Positions 40,832-50,307 of a stretch of 59,385 nt of DNA are shown piece after piece. The DNA is taken from positions 1-59,385 of the forward strand of contig NZ_JAGGLV010000035.1 of the NCBI RefSeq assembly GCF_017874735.1, given 5' to 3'. A program made the translations under genes and the position numbers. Below the pieces are notes generated by a model. The model did no database searches. It saw only the letters and a list, made by a program, of their open reading frames with translations, and was not told where the DNA came from. Numbering within the stretch: the stretch's first letter is position 1; every line of letters begins with the position of its first letter. The DNA comes from Paenibacillus silagei. Lineage in GTDB: Bacteria; Bacillota; Bacilli; Paenibacillales; Paenibacillaceae.

Positions 40832-42718
40832 TTATCCTTTCGCCGCTGTTACACGGTTATAGTGCTCCAGATAGACCAGCAGAATCGAGATATCTGCCGG
40901 GGTAACGCCTCCGATACGCGAAGCCTGCCCTATGGAGATGGGAGCGATTTTGGTCAGCTTTTGCCGGGCCTCCATTGCCAGTCCATGAATCTCATTATAG
41001 TTGATGTCGTCTGGAATCTTCTTCTTCTCCATCTTCTGAAGCTTCTCCACATGCAGAAGCTGTTTCTCAATATAGCCGGCATACTTAATCTGAATCTCCA
41101 CCTGCTCCTTCATCTCTTCATCCAGCTCTTCTGGAGAAGGAGAGATCAGATCCACGAAGCTGTAGGCTAGCTCAGGGCGGCGCATTAAGGTCAGCAGATT
41201 GCTTCCGTCAACAATCGGTGCAGATCCATAACTGGCTAGCGCTTCATTCACTTGAACCGGTTTGACCTTCGTCTCCTGCAGACGGATAATCTCACGGTCG
41301 ACCCGGCCCTTCTTATCAAGGAAGGCTTCATAGCGCTGCTCTGTAATCAGCCCAATATCATAACCGATTGGTGTCAGGCGGAGATCCGCATTATCATGAC
41401 GGAGCAGCAGCCGGTATTCCGCACGGGAAGTCAGCAGACGATAAGGCTCATTCGTTCCCTTAGTGACAAGATCATCGATCAGAACGCCAATATAACCCTG
41501 CGAACGATCCAGCACGACCGGCTCTTTCTCCTGTACTTTACGCGCTGCATTGATACCGGCAATAACCCCCTGCCCTGCCGCTTCTTCATAGCCGGAGGTA
41601 CCGTTGATTTGTCCCGCAGTGAATAGTCCCGGCAGACGTTTGGTTTCCAGAGACGGCCAGAGCTGCGTCGGAACCATGGCATCATATTCAATGGCATAGC
41701 CGTTGCGCATCATCTCTACCTTCTCCATACCGGGAATAGACCGCAGGACCGCCAATTGCACATCCTCAGGAAGGCTTGTCGACAGACCCTGTACATAGTA
41801 TTCCGATGTGTTTTTACCTTCCGGCTCCAGGAAGATCTGATGCTGTGATTTATCACTGAACCGGACAACCTTATCTTCAATGGAAGGGCAATAACGCGGA
41901 CCCGTTCCTTCAATAATACCCGTGAACATTGGCGCCCGGTGCAGATTGTCATTAATGATCTGGTGAGTAACCGGGGAGGTGTAGGTCAGCCAGCAAGGCA
42001 ACTGCTCATTATCCGAGGATTTGGTTTCAAAAGAGAAGAATTTCAGCTTCTCATCGCCCGGCTGGATTTCTGTCTTGGAGAAATCAATCGAATCCTTGTG
42101 GACACGCGGCGGCGTTCCGGTCTTGAAGCGGACCAAATCGAACCCCAGTTCGCGCAGATTCTCGGACAGGCGTACGGACGGCTGCTGATTATTTGGTCCG
42201 CTCTCATATGTCAGCTCACCCATGATCACTTTGCCGCGCAGGTAGGTTCCCGTTGTCAGAATAACGGTCTTGCTGTGATACACCGTCCCTGTTTTCGTCA
42301 CCACTCCGGCGCAGCGTCCGTCTTCGACGATCAGTTCCTCCACCATCCCCTGGCGCAGAGTCAGGTTAGGAGTCTTTTCCATCGTTTCTTTCATTGCGTG
42401 CTGATAGAGGAACTTGTCGGCTTGTGCACGCAGAGCATGAACCGCAGGCCCCTTGCCTGTATTAAGCATTCGCAGTTGAATGAAGGTCTTGTCTATATTG
42501 CGGCCCATTTCTCCGCCGAGTGCATCAATTTCACGCACCACATGGCCCTTGGCGGGTCCGCCAATCGATGGATTACATGGCATGAAGGCCACCATATCCA
42601 GGTTAATTGTGATCATCAGTGTGCGGCAGCCCATCCGTGCAGCAGCCAGAGCTGCTTCGCAGCCGGCATGACCGGCACCGATGACGATAACATCATAGCT
42701 GCCTCCATCATAATTCAT
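40832..42718 (-). CDS. mnmG: tRNA modification enzyme MnmG (GidA)
   Basis: FAD-dependent subunit that, with MnmE, installs the carboxymethylaminomethyl group on U34 of tRNAs. The 628 residues comprise an N-terminal FAD-binding VIGAGHAGCEAALAAARMG, the GidA signatures GPKGHVVREIDALGG-like (here GPAKGHVVREID) and GQINGTSGYEEAAGQG, and a helical C-terminal MnmE-binding domain (SRIGGVTPADISILL). It lies 15 bases after mnmE. Confidence 0.97.
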   Translation of the reverse strand: MNYDGGSYDVIVIGAGHAGCEAALAAARMGCRTLMITINLDMVAFMPCNPSIGGPAKGHVVREIDALGGEMGRNIDKTFIQLRMLNTGKGPAVHALRAQADKFLYQHAMKETMEKTPNLTLRQGMVEELIVEDGRCAGVVTKTGTVYHSKTVILTTGTYLRGKVIMGELTYESGPNNQQPSVRLSENLRELGFDLVRFKTGTPPRVHKDSIDFSKTEIQPGDEKLKFFSFETKSSDNEQLPCWLTYTSPVTHQIINDNLHRAPMFTGIIEGTGPRYCPSIEDKVVRFSDKSQHQIFLEPEGKNTSEYYVQGLSTSLPEDVQLAVLRSIPGMEKVEMMRNGYAIEYDAMVPTQLWPSLETKRLPGLFTAGQINGTSGYEEAAGQGVIAGINAARKVQEKEPVVLDRSQGYIGVLIDDLVTKGTNEPYRLLTSRAEYRLLLRHDNADLRLTPIGYDIGLITEQRYEAFLDKKGRVDREIIRLQETKVKPVQVNEALASYGSAPIVDGSNLLTLMRRPELAYSFVDLISPSPEELDEEMKEQVEIQIKYAGYIEKQLLHVEKLQKMEKKKIPDDINYNEIHGLAMEARQKLTKIAPISIGQASRIGGVTPADISILLVYLEHYNRVTAAKG

Positions 42719-42733
42719 AACGGTTCCTCCTTC

Positions 42734-44110
42734 TTATTTGCCCAAGCAGAATTGCGAGAAGATCTGGTCCAGCAGCGAATCCGCCGCCGTATCTCCAATA
42801 ATCTCCCCGAGCTGCTCCCAGGCTAGACGTACATCAATCTGTATCATATCTATAGGAATCAGCATCTCCGCTGCTTCATAGGCATCCTGTAGTGATTTAT
42901 GTGCCTTCTTAAGCAAGGCTATATGCCTTACATTGCTTACATAAGTCAGATCGCCAGATTCCAGCTTGCCTCCGAAGAATAGTGCGGAGATCGCCTCTTC
43001 CAGTCTATCGAGTCCTTCCTCTTCCAGCACCGACATCGGTACAATACTCGCTTCAGCGAAAAAGGAGCGCAGCTTCTCCGTGTCCAGACGGGACGGTAAG
43101 TCCATTTTATTCATGATGACCAGCGCTTGTCTACCGTGGATTTGTTCCATCAGTGCCAGTTCATCCTCATGAAGCTCCTCATTGGCATTCAGCACCAGCA
43201 GAATCAGATCCGCATCGCTGAAAGCCGCCTTCGAGCGCTCCACACCGATTCTCTCCACCACATCCATCGTCTCACGGATACCGGCAGTATCCAGCAGCTT
43301 CAGCGGGATATTATTAATCGTTACATACTCTTCTATCACATCACGCGTTGTTCCCGGAATGTCGGTCACAATCGCCTTGTTGTCGCGGGCAAGCGCGTTC
43401 AGCAGTGAGGACTTCCCGACATTGGGCCTGCCCACAATAGCTGTCGTAATCCCTTCGCGCAGAATCTTTCCTTCATTGGCAGTTCGAAGCAGCTTATCTA
43501 TGCCTTGCATAACCTCTTGACTCTTATCCTTGATGAAATCGGCAGTTAAGGATTCCACATCATGCTCGGGGTAATCAATATTCACTTCTATATGGGCCAG
43601 TGTCTCAATTAGCGTGTGCCGAAGCTCATGAATACGTGCGGATAACGAGCCGCTAACCTGCTTGAGGGCAACCGAGAAGGCCCGGTCCGACTTGGAACGA
43701 ATCAGATCAATTACGGCCTCGGCCTGCGAGAGATCAATCCGTCCGCCCAAAAAGGCACGCTTTGTGAACTCTCCCGGCTCGGCCAGCCGGATGTCCTGCT
43801 GCAGCAGCAGATCCATTACTCTTCTTACAGAGATTACACCGCCATGGGCGCTGATCTCCACCACATCCTCCGTGGTAAAGGAGCGTGGTCCCTTCATGAC
43901 GGTTACCAGTACCTCTTCCAGCTGTTCCCCGTCCTGCAGACTTACGATATGTCCATAATGCACCGTATGAGAATCAGCTTCCGTAAGGGGGATACGGCTT
44001 TTGAACAAAGGGGCCACTTGGGGGATTGCCTGCGGTCCGCTAACCCGGATGATGGCAATACCGCCCTCGCCCAAGGCTGTCGATACAGCGGCAATAGTAT
44101 CACTAAGCAT
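42734..44110 (-). CDS. mnmE: tRNA modification GTPase MnmE
   Basis: GTPase partner of MnmG. The 458 residues comprise an N-terminal folate-binding domain (about 1-120), helical domains and an inserted G domain (about 220-380) with G1 GRPNVGKSS, G2 TTRD, G3 DTAGIRET and G4 NKMD. The catalytic C-terminal motif FCLGK is complete. It follows a terminator after khpB, so it probably has its own promoter. Confidence 0.97.
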   Translation of the reverse strand: MLSDTIAAVSTALGEGGIAIIRVSGPQAIPQVAPLFKSRIPLTEADSHTVHYGHIVSLQDGEQLEEVLVTVMKGPRSFTTEDVVEISAHGGVISVRRVMDLLLQQDIRLAEPGEFTKRAFLGGRIDLSQAEAVIDLIRSKSDRAFSVALKQVSGSLSARIHELRHTLIETLAHIEVNIDYPEHDVESLTADFIKDKSQEVMQGIDKLLRTANEGKILREGITTAIVGRPNVGKSSLLNALARDNKAIVTDIPGTTRDVIEEYVTINNIPLKLLDTAGIRETMDVVERIGVERSKAAFSDADLILLVLNANEELHEDELALMEQIHGRQALVIMNKMDLPSRLDTEKLRSFFAEASIVPMSVLEEEGLDRLEEAISALFFGGKLESGDLTYVSNVRHIALLKKAHKSLQDAYEAAEMLIPIDMIQIDVRLAWEQLGEIIGDTAADSLLDQIFSQFCLGK

Positions 44111-44142
44111 GTTTGTAATTCACCTCTGGTTTTGGTCTCTTC

Positions 44143-44182
44143 AAAAAAACAATGACTCCTCGCATAGGTCAAGGAGTCATTG
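44143..44182 (-). terminator. Terminator of the rnpA-yidC-khpB transcript
   Basis: The ten-base-pair stem AATGACTCCT/AGGAGTCATT with an 11-base loop is followed by G and seven U on the minus strand. Confidence 0.88.
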
Positions 44183-44194
44183 CGGCATATGGTT

Positions 44195-44929
44195 CTACTT
44201 CAAAGTTATAACGACGCGGCGGTTCGGCTCTTCACCCTTGCTGAGGGTGTTCACCTGCTTGTGATCCTGTAATCTGGAATGGATGATCTTGCGTTCCTGC
44301 GGCGACATGGGCTCAAGGACCACCTCTTTGCGGGTCCTCACCACACGCCCGGCCAGACGGTCAGCCAGCTCCTCCAGTGTCTTCTTGCGGCGCTCCCGGA
44401 AGTTTTCTGCATCCAGCACGAGCCGGATGAAGCTGTCAGAATACCGGTTGGCCACAATATTAGCCAAATACTGCAAAGCATCGAGAGTTTGTCCTCTTCT
44501 GCCAATCAGCAGCCCAAGCTCCGGACCGGAAATTTGCAGAACAGTAGATTCCTTGGCATGAACGATTTCAACTTCCACCTCAAGCCCCATGCTCTTGGCG
44601 ACATCTACAATGAAATGAACGGCCTGACCGTATGCTTCTTCTACCGGGTGTCCGGAATCCTGGCGCGGTACACCGCTGATCGCCTCTGTATTGCTCTCTC
44701 TTGTTGTCTGCTGAGACAGTAGCGGAGCACTCGCCGCTGATGCCGGTGCGGCTTCCGGGATTAAGGTCAATTCCACCTTGGCACCCTTCGCACCGATCAA
44801 TCCAAGGAATCCTTTTGACGGCTGTTCAAGTACGTTGACCGTTACCCGGTCCTTGTGAACTCCAAGCTGATTAAGTCCCCGTTCTACAGCTTCTTCAATG
44901 GTTTTCCCTGTCGCGACGACTTTGCTCAT
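44195..44929 (-). CDS. khpB: RNA-binding protein KhpB/Jag (SpoIIIJ-associated)
   Basis: A 244-residue RNA-binding protein linked to cell-size and division control. It has a Jag-N domain (about 1-52, GKTIEEAVERGLNQLGV), a variable Ser/Ala-rich linker, a KH domain (about 110-170, GLLIGRRGQTLDALQYLANIV) and an R3H domain (about 175-240) with the RxxxH-type motif region ERKIIHSRL. It overlaps yidC by four bases. Confidence 0.95.
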   Translation of the reverse strand: MSKVVATGKTIEEAVERGLNQLGVHKDRVTVNVLEQPSKGFLGLIGAKGAKVELTLIPEAAPASAASAPLLSQQTTRESNTEAISGVPRQDSGHPVEEAYGQAVHFIVDVAKSMGLEVEVEIVHAKESTVLQISGPELGLLIGRRGQTLDALQYLANIVANRYSDSFIRLVLDAENFRERRKKTLEELADRLAGRVVRTRKEVVLEPMSPQERKIIHSRLQDHKQVNTLSKGEEPNRRVVITLK

Positions 44930-45864
44930 TTTGACTTTTTGACCCCCTTCTTCCCATTGCTTCCGTTTCCTTTAGCAGCAGGAGTTACATCTTTGCGGGC
45001 GTTAGAGTTGCTGTTCTTGCTCTTCGTCAGGTTAACATCCTTAGCCTTGCTGTTGCCTGCACTCACCGTAGCGCTGGCAGCGGCAAGTGCTGCTTTGTGC
45101 TTATCATTGTTGCGGTACAAGAAGTAGTTCTGAATGATGGTGTACAGATTGCTATAGAACCAGTACAGCGGAAGTGCAGACGGGAAGTTGTAGGACATGA
45201 TGAAGATCAGAACGGGATATACCATCATCATGAACTGCATTGGACCCTGCTGTTGTACCGGGTTCATTTTGGTCATCATACGGGTCTGGATAAATGTCGT
45301 AGCAGCGGCAAGGAGCGGCAGGATGAACAGGTGATCGGGTTTGCCGAGCTGCAGCCACAGGAAGTCATGTAATCTAAGATCCGGATTGTAGTAGATCGAG
45401 TTGTATAGGGCAATGAAGATTGGCATTTGCACGATCAGCGGCAGACAGCCCGCCATCGGATTGACCTTGTTCTCTTGGAACAGGCGCATTGTCTCCTGCT
45501 GTACCTTTTCGGGCTCATCTTTATATTTTTTCTTAATCTTCTCAAGTTCCGGCTGAATTGCCTGCATGGCACGTGAGCTCTTCACCTGCTTAATCGTAAG
45601 CGGAAGAATCAGCGTGCGGACAATGATAACCATTACAAGAACGGCTAGGCCATACTGGCCATTGAACCATTTCGCAAAAGTATCCAGGGCAATGGCGAAA
45701 TAATACACAACATTACTCTGCCAGAAGCCTCCATTTTTCAAATCCTCCGTAGTGTGCGTCACTGTTGTCGCAGACGGAGAGCATCCCGACAGAACAGCAA
45801 TCATTAGAACCATTAACCCGAGGAGAAGAAACATTTTTCCTCGCTTAGTCTTCATTAGAGACAC
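44926..45864 (-). CDS. yidC: Membrane protein insertase YidC/OxaA (SpoIIIJ)
   Basis: Inserts proteins into the membrane with or without SecYEG. About 312 residues from a GTG start at 45864, with GAGGGG seven bases before it; an ATG three codons on is possible. It is a lipoprotein signal with lipobox LSGC, followed by five membrane helices with the conserved Arg in the groove (QVKSSRAMQAIQPELEKIKKK). The C-terminus is Lys/Asn-rich. It is in the rnpA-yidC-khpB unit. Confidence 0.95.
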   Translation of the reverse strand: MSLMKTKRGKMFLLLGLMVLMIAVLSGCSPSATTVTHTTEDLKNGGFWQSNVVYYFAIALDTFAKWFNGQYGLAVLVMVIIVRTLILPLTIKQVKSSRAMQAIQPELEKIKKKYKDEPEKVQQETMRLFQENKVNPMAGCLPLIVQMPIFIALYNSIYYNPDLRLHDFLWLQLGKPDHLFILPLLAAATTFIQTRMMTKMNPVQQQGPMQFMMMVYPVLIFIMSYNFPSALPLYWFYSNLYTIIQNYFLYRNNDKHKAALAAASATVSAGNSKAKDVNLTKSKNSNSNARKDVTPAAKGNGSNGKKGVKKSK

Positions 45865-45951
45865 TTCAAAACCCCTCTCATAAACATTCCATTGCACCGT
45901 AAATCATAACATAATTATGGATACAAATAAACAAGCCCTCTTCAGGCTCTT

Positions 45952-46302
45952 TTACTTGCGTAAAGCCTTGAGCAGCTTGGCTTTGCGCAGCACATGCAGC
46001 ACGCTTTTCTCCAGTTCGGCGTAATCCTTGGAGAGCGCTCCTTTTCGGACAATGAAAACGATATCCAGATTGCCGGCAATTTCCGCCTCGTGGTGACGGA
46101 CAATCTCCTTAACCAGCCTTCTCATCCGGTTGCGGACTACGGCATTCCCGACCTTCTTGCTGACGGATATGCCCACCCGGAATCGTTCCACTTCTCTTCT
46201 GGGGAACCAATACACCACATACTGATGATTCGCAAATGACTTCCCATGGCGGTATACGCGGCTGAAGTCGGCACGGTTTCGTAATCGTAAACTTTTGTGC
46301 AC
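45952..46302 (-). CDS. rnpA: Ribonuclease P protein component
   Basis: A 116-residue basic protein that helps the RNase P RNA bind pre-tRNA leaders. The RNR signature is in VRNRMRRLVKEIVR; the N-terminal RLRNRADFSRVYRHGKSF is typical. The start is GTG, with GGAG six bases upstream. It is separated from rpmH by an unusually long gap (about 380 bases) holding two terminators; the genes are nearly adjacent in most bacteria. Confidence 0.96.
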   Translation of the reverse strand: MHKSLRLRNRADFSRVYRHGKSFANHQYVVYWFPRREVERFRVGISVSKKVGNAVVRNRMRRLVKEIVRHHEAEIAGNLDIVFIVRKGALSKDYAELEKSVLHVLRKAKLLKALRK

Positions 46303-46480
46303 GGAAATCTCCTATTCAAATACCGGACTTGCTCCAGGCTCCGGAATTTCATCTTCTAATTAGTATTGTCATTCAAGGGAGACCATAAACAGTTACTGCG
46401 CCGGCCCTGGAGATCCCCTGCCAACAAACATAGACAGCTTGTGGAAGCTACAATCTAGTGAAATTGAATTCTTATATTTT

Positions 46481-46520
46481 AAAAAAAGCCCCGCAGTAGC
46501 GTTAATATCCCCTGCAGAGC
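46481..46520 (-). terminator. Second terminator between rpmH and rnpA
   Basis: The stem GCTCTGCAG/CTGCGGGGC (two G-U pairs) around a 15-base loop is followed by seven U on the minus strand. No coding region precedes it after the rpmH terminator. Confidence 0.7.
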
Positions 46521-46641
46521 CTATCGTTTATTGTTGCAGCAGCAGAAGTAATGCGTGGGTTTCTGCTCACTGAGCATCATCCCATTCTGCGCTATATATA
46601 GAAGAGAAATAAAAACAGCTGATGCATTCTGCAAATAAAGC

Positions 46642-46667
46642 GTAAAAAAGGACCACAGCAGTGGTCC
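46642..46667 (-). terminator. Terminator of rpmH
   Basis: The perfect stem GGACCAC/GTGGTCC with a four-base loop is followed by six U on the minus strand. Confidence 0.88.
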
Positions 46668-46681
46668 CAAAGTGGCCTATC

Positions 46682-46816
46682 TTACGCACTCAAAACTTTT
46701 CTGCCTTTCAAGCGGCGGGCTGCCAGCACTTTGCGGCCGTTTTTCGTGCTCATTCTTTTGCGGAAACCATGCACCTTTTTGCGTTTACTCACATTTGGTC
46801 TGAACGTCGGTCTCAT
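46682..46816 (-). CDS. rpmH: 50S ribosomal protein L34
   Basis: A 44-residue, very basic protein reading MRPTFRPNVSKRKKVHGF in its first part and ending RRLKGRKVLSA. It is on the minus strand with GGAGGTG before the ATG, so it is shorter than most reported ORFs. It is the first gene left of the origin, in the classical rpmH-oriC-dnaA arrangement. Confidence 0.97.
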   Translation of the reverse strand: MRPTFRPNVSKRKKVHGFRKRMSTKNGRKVLAARRLKGRKVLSA

Positions 46817-46956
46817 GTATTGCACCTCCCTTACAGGAACATAATTACTGTCATATAAGCAGAAACGGACTAAGCCGTCCTTAAAGTAGGGACAGTATCT
46901 ACAAGTATTATCAATTTAATTTGGAGACATATCCTCACAGAAAACACCTTTATATA

Positions 46957-46985
46957 TTTAAACACATTAATGCGCCAAAAGTCAA
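46957..46985 (-). promoter_or_regulatory. Candidate rpmH promoter
   Basis: TTGACT (46985-46980), 17 bases, then TTTAAA (46962-46957) on the minus strand, about 140 bases before rpmH. Confidence 0.5.
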
Positions 46986-47109
46986 CCATGTCTCTTTCTC
47001 CCTCTTTTTCCGGCTGCTCCACTTTTGCCCCCGTTTTTTGGGACCAGCCGGAATCCGGAATCTTATCCCCAGCGTCTCCCGCTTCTTCACTAATCCTAAC
47101 CCTAACCGC

Positions 47110-47459
47110 TTATCCACAAGGAACACTTCCAAAATAATAATCCACAGGCTTGTCCAGTTATCCACCTGTGATTAATTCCGGGCGGATTTTGCTCACAGGT
47201 GAGCACAACCTGTGTATAAAAAAATTGCCGCAGTCGCGGAAATTGTCGAACGGTAAACAAATTATCAACAATATGTAGTGGTGTGCCTAAAAATTATACA
47301 CAAGTGATTGAATTTGTGGATAAAATGGCGTCGCTCATTGAAAAATAAGGGGCGTTTTGCTATGATAGTATTACTTTTGAATGTGAATAGATTTGTTTGT
47401 TCAATAAATTATCAACAAGCTGTGGATAAAGTTGTGAACAATTCAAATTTATCCATATT
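47110..47459. other. oriC: Origin of replication, DnaA-box cluster upstream of dnaA
   Basis: DnaA boxes (TTATNCACA) with no mismatch: plus 47110-47118 and 47294-47302; minus 47211-47219, 47315-47323 and 47421-47429. One-mismatch copies: 47138-47146, 47158-47166, 47262-47270, 47409-47417 and 47451-region TTATCCATA. The boxes flank and overlap the dnaA promoter, so they should serve both origin assembly and dnaA autorepression. The region matches the upstream half of a bipartite Bacillus origin. Confidence 0.9.
47338..47366 (+). promoter_or_regulatory. dnaA promoter
   Basis: TTGAAA, 17 bases, TATGAT. A perfect DnaA box lies 15 bases upstream and others about 45-60 bases downstream. The start is about 200 bases before the dnaA GTG. 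Confidence 0.8.
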
Positions 47460-47574
47460 TTTTTGTCTCTTGAAGTTGCATACTGGGGATAAGATTAATC
47501 GCCAACCCATTTTCTTCGACATTTCCACTTCATGGCTGATGCCACATTTGGAAGATTTAAAGGAGTGACAGTCT

Positions 47575-48921
47575 GTGGACAGCCATACTTCCGAATTATG
47601 GCAGCAAATATTATCGATTATTCAAACCAAACTAAGCAAGCCGAGCTTCGATACCTGGTTCAAGGCCACCAAGGCCATGACATTCAATTCCCAGGCTCTT
47701 ATCATCTCGGCGCCTACAACCTTTGCCGTAGAATGGCTGGAAAGTCGCTATACCAAACTGGTAGGAGCAACGGTATATGAAGTTACCGGACAGCAAGTGG
47801 AAGTCAAATTTGTCATTGAGGAGAACAAGCCCTCTGAGCCTGTGGTTCAGCAAAGTACGCCCACTCCCGTTGTTTCGCGCGAAGAGGCACAGACACATTT
47901 GCTCAATCCCAAATACACCTTCGACACATTCGTGATCGGCTCAGGCAACCGTTTTGCGCATGCAGCCTCCCTTGCTGTAGCCGAAGCGCCGGCCAAAGCC
48001 TATAACCCTCTGTTTCTGTATGGAGGCGTAGGTCTCGGAAAGACTCACCTTATGCATGCGATCGGCCATTATGTGCTGGAGCATAACCCCAACAACAAGG
48101 TGATTTACATCTCCTCCGAGAAATTCACGAATGAATTCATCAACTCCATCCGTGATAACCGCGGCGAAAGCTTCCGCAACAAGTACCGCAATGTTGACAT
48201 TTTGCTGATTGACGACATCCAATTCCTGGCCGGCAAGGAGTCCACGCAGGAGGAATTTTTCCATACGTTCAATGCTCTTCACGAAGAACGCAAGCAAATT
48301 ATCATCTCTAGCGACCGGCCTCCCAAGGAAATTCCTACTCTGGAAGAACGGCTGCGTTCCCGATTCGAATGGGGACTGATCACAGATATCCAGCCCCCCG
48401 ATCTTGAGACGCGGATTGCCATTCTACGCAAGAAGGCCAAGGCGGAGAACCTGGATATCCCGAACGAAGCCATGATGTACATTGCCAACCAGATCGACAC
48501 GAATATCCGGGAGCTTGAAGGCGCGCTGATCCGTGTAGTGGCTTATTCTTCCCTGACGAACCAGGATGTGACGACACATCTGGCAGCCGAAGCGCTGAAG
48601 GATATCATCCCTTCGAGCCGTCCGAAGATGATCACCATTAACGATATTCAGCAAAAAGTCGGTGAATACTACAATTTGCGCATGGAGGACTTCAAAGCGC
48701 GGAAACGCACGAAGGCTGTGGCTTTTCCAAGGCAGATTGCCATGTATCTCTCCCGCGAGCTGACGGATTATTCGCTTCCTAAGATCGGCGAGGCCTTCGG
48801 AGGACGCGATCATACGACCGTTATCCATGCCCATGAGAAGATTACGCAGCAATTAAAGGTGGACCAGGAGCTCTATAAAGTGGTAAATAATCTTTCGGAG
48901 AAAATTAAAAATCCTTCCTAA
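47575..48921 (+). CDS. dnaA: Chromosomal replication initiator DnaA
   Basis: AAA+ initiator that binds DnaA boxes and opens oriC. The 448 residues start with GTG, with GGAG about nine bases upstream. Domain I (about 1-80) interacts with partners, domain II is a short linker, domain III (about 110-330) carries Walker A GGVGLGKTHLM and Walker B LLIDDIQFLAGK, and domain IV has the DNA-binding signature GGRDHTTVIHAHEKI. It is first in the dnaA-dnaN operon, with boxes on both sides. Confidence 0.98.
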   Translation: MDSHTSELWQQILSIIQTKLSKPSFDTWFKATKAMTFNSQALIISAPTTFAVEWLESRYTKLVGATVYEVTGQQVEVKFVIEENKPSEPVVQQSTPTPVVSREEAQTHLLNPKYTFDTFVIGSGNRFAHAASLAVAEAPAKAYNPLFLYGGVGLGKTHLMHAIGHYVLEHNPNNKVIYISSEKFTNEFINSIRDNRGESFRNKYRNVDILLIDDIQFLAGKESTQEEFFHTFNALHEERKQIIISSDRPPKEIPTLEERLRSRFEWGLITDIQPPDLETRIAILRKKAKAENLDIPNEAMMYIANQIDTNIRELEGALIRVVAYSSLTNQDVTTHLAAEALKDIIPSSRPKMITINDIQQKVGEYYNLRMEDFKARKRTKAVAFPRQIAMYLSRELTDYSLPKIGEAFGGRDHTTVIHAHEKITQQLKVDQELYKVVNNLSEKIKNPS

Positions 48922-48935
48922 GAGGAACAAAGAGC

Positions 48936-49040
48936 CTATACACAATCTATACACATGTGGGTAGGCTTAATTTTATGCTGTTTAGCCACTTATCCACATA
49001 AACGGAGCCCCTACTACTAATACTATTAAATAACTATAAT
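48936..49040 (+). other. oriC: Origin unwinding region between dnaA and dnaN (BUS)
   Basis: A perfect DnaA box TTATCCACA (48990-48998) is followed by a GC-rich patch (about 49003-49010) and then CTA CTA CTA ATA CTA TTA from 49011, leading into AT-rich DNA. This is the box / GC patch / DnaA-trio order of the basal unwinding system defined in B. subtilis. Two one-mismatch boxes (CTATACACA) lie at 48936-48944 and 48947-48955. Confidence 0.82.
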
Positions 49041-49117
49041 AATTCATCTTCTAAGAGCAGGTTTCAAAGAGCATTTACGTACACCCATTTCCCAATTTTT
49101 CAGCTAGGAGTGAAATC

Positions 49118-50260
49118 ATGAAAATCAGCATTCTCAAAAACGAGCTTAACGAATCCATCGGCCATGTCTCCAAGGCAATCTCCAGCAGAACAACTATCCC
49201 TATTCTGACCGGTATTAAGTTTGAGGTTAGCCATCAGGGCGTTACACTGACTGCAAGTGATACGGATATTTCCATTCAGTCCTTCATCCCTGCCGAGAAT
49301 GACAGCCAGACGATCGTCAAGGTAGAGCAGCCGGGCAGCGTAGTGCTTCCCGCCAAATTTTTCGTAGAGATTATCAAGAAGCTTCCCTCCAAAGAAATTC
49401 ACATGGAAGTCAAGGAAGGCTTCCAGACCTACATCTCCTCCGGCTCTACGGAGATTCAGATTGTGGGCCTCGATCCTGAAGAATTCCCTGTTCTGCCAAG
49501 CATTGAAGAGAATGAAACCATCTCCATGCCCGGTGATTTGCTGAAGAATATGATCAAGCAGACTGCCTTCTCCATCTCCACCCAAGAGACCACACCGATC
49601 CTGACAGGCATTCTGTGGAATCTGGCCGACAATGAATTCAAGTTCACGGCTACCGACCGCCACCGGCTCGCAACCAGAGCTGCACACCTGGAAGGCACAG
49701 AGAATATCCAGTTCGCGAATATTGTCATTGCCGGCAAAACGCTGAACGAGCTGAGCAAAATTATCCCTGATCAGAATATGCTGGTGGATATTGTCGTCGC
49801 TGATAACCAGGTGCTGTTCAAAATCGACAAAGTGCTGTTCTATTCGCGGATTCTGGATGGCATTTATCCGGATACTTCTAGAATTATTCCAACCACCTAC
49901 AAAACAGAACTAACTTTGGACACAAAAAAATTAAGCGAATCGATTGACCGTGCTTATTTGCTGTCCCGCGAAGAGAAAACGAACATCGTCCGGATGCAGA
50001 CCCTGGAAAACGGTGATGTAGAGATCTCTTCCAGCTCCTCCGAGCTGGGGAAGGTCCGTGAGGAGCTGGAAGTTATCGATTTCAAAGGCGAGCCGCTGCG
50101 CATCTCCTTCAACTCCAAATATATGCTCGATGTGCTGAAGGTGGTGGAGAGTGAGCAGCTCGTGATCGCCTTCACCGGCATGATGAGCCCGATTATTCTC
50201 AGACCGCTCGATGAGAGCCGCAGCCTGTATGTGATTCTGCCGTACCGGACAACTAATTAA
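49118..50260 (+). CDS. dnaN: DNA polymerase III sliding clamp (beta subunit)
   Basis: A 380-residue ring-forming clamp that tethers polymerase to DNA. Three similar clamp domains are visible, starting MKISILKNELNESIGHVSKAIS; the hydrophobic partner-binding pocket residues and the C-terminal family ending MSPIILRPLDESRSLYVILPYRT (in two parts) are present. It lies about 196 bases after dnaA. Confidence 0.98.
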   Translation: MKISILKNELNESIGHVSKAISSRTTIPILTGIKFEVSHQGVTLTASDTDISIQSFIPAENDSQTIVKVEQPGSVVLPAKFFVEIIKKLPSKEIHMEVKEGFQTYISSGSTEIQIVGLDPEEFPVLPSIEENETISMPGDLLKNMIKQTAFSISTQETTPILTGILWNLADNEFKFTATDRHRLATRAAHLEGTENIQFANIVIAGKTLNELSKIIPDQNMLVDIVVADNQVLFKIDKVLFYSRILDGIYPDTSRIIPTTYKTELTLDTKKLSESIDRAYLLSREEKTNIVRMQTLENGDVEISSSSSELGKVREELEVIDFKGEPLRISFNSKYMLDVLKVVESEQLVIAFTGMMSPIILRPLDESRSLYVILPYRTTN

Positions 50261-50307
50261 CGCCCTGTTCATGAACATGTGGATAAGTGGCTGAGAGGAT
50301 CAAAAAC

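Larger units (their letters stand above)
46303..46681. other. Long gap between rpmH and rnpA
   Basis: It contains the rpmH terminator (46642-46667), a second minus-strand terminator (46483-46520) and a fragment of the dispersed repeat's right end near 46462-46481. The ~120 bases between the two terminators could be a small RNA. No ORF with a ribosome-binding site is seen. Confidence 0.6.
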
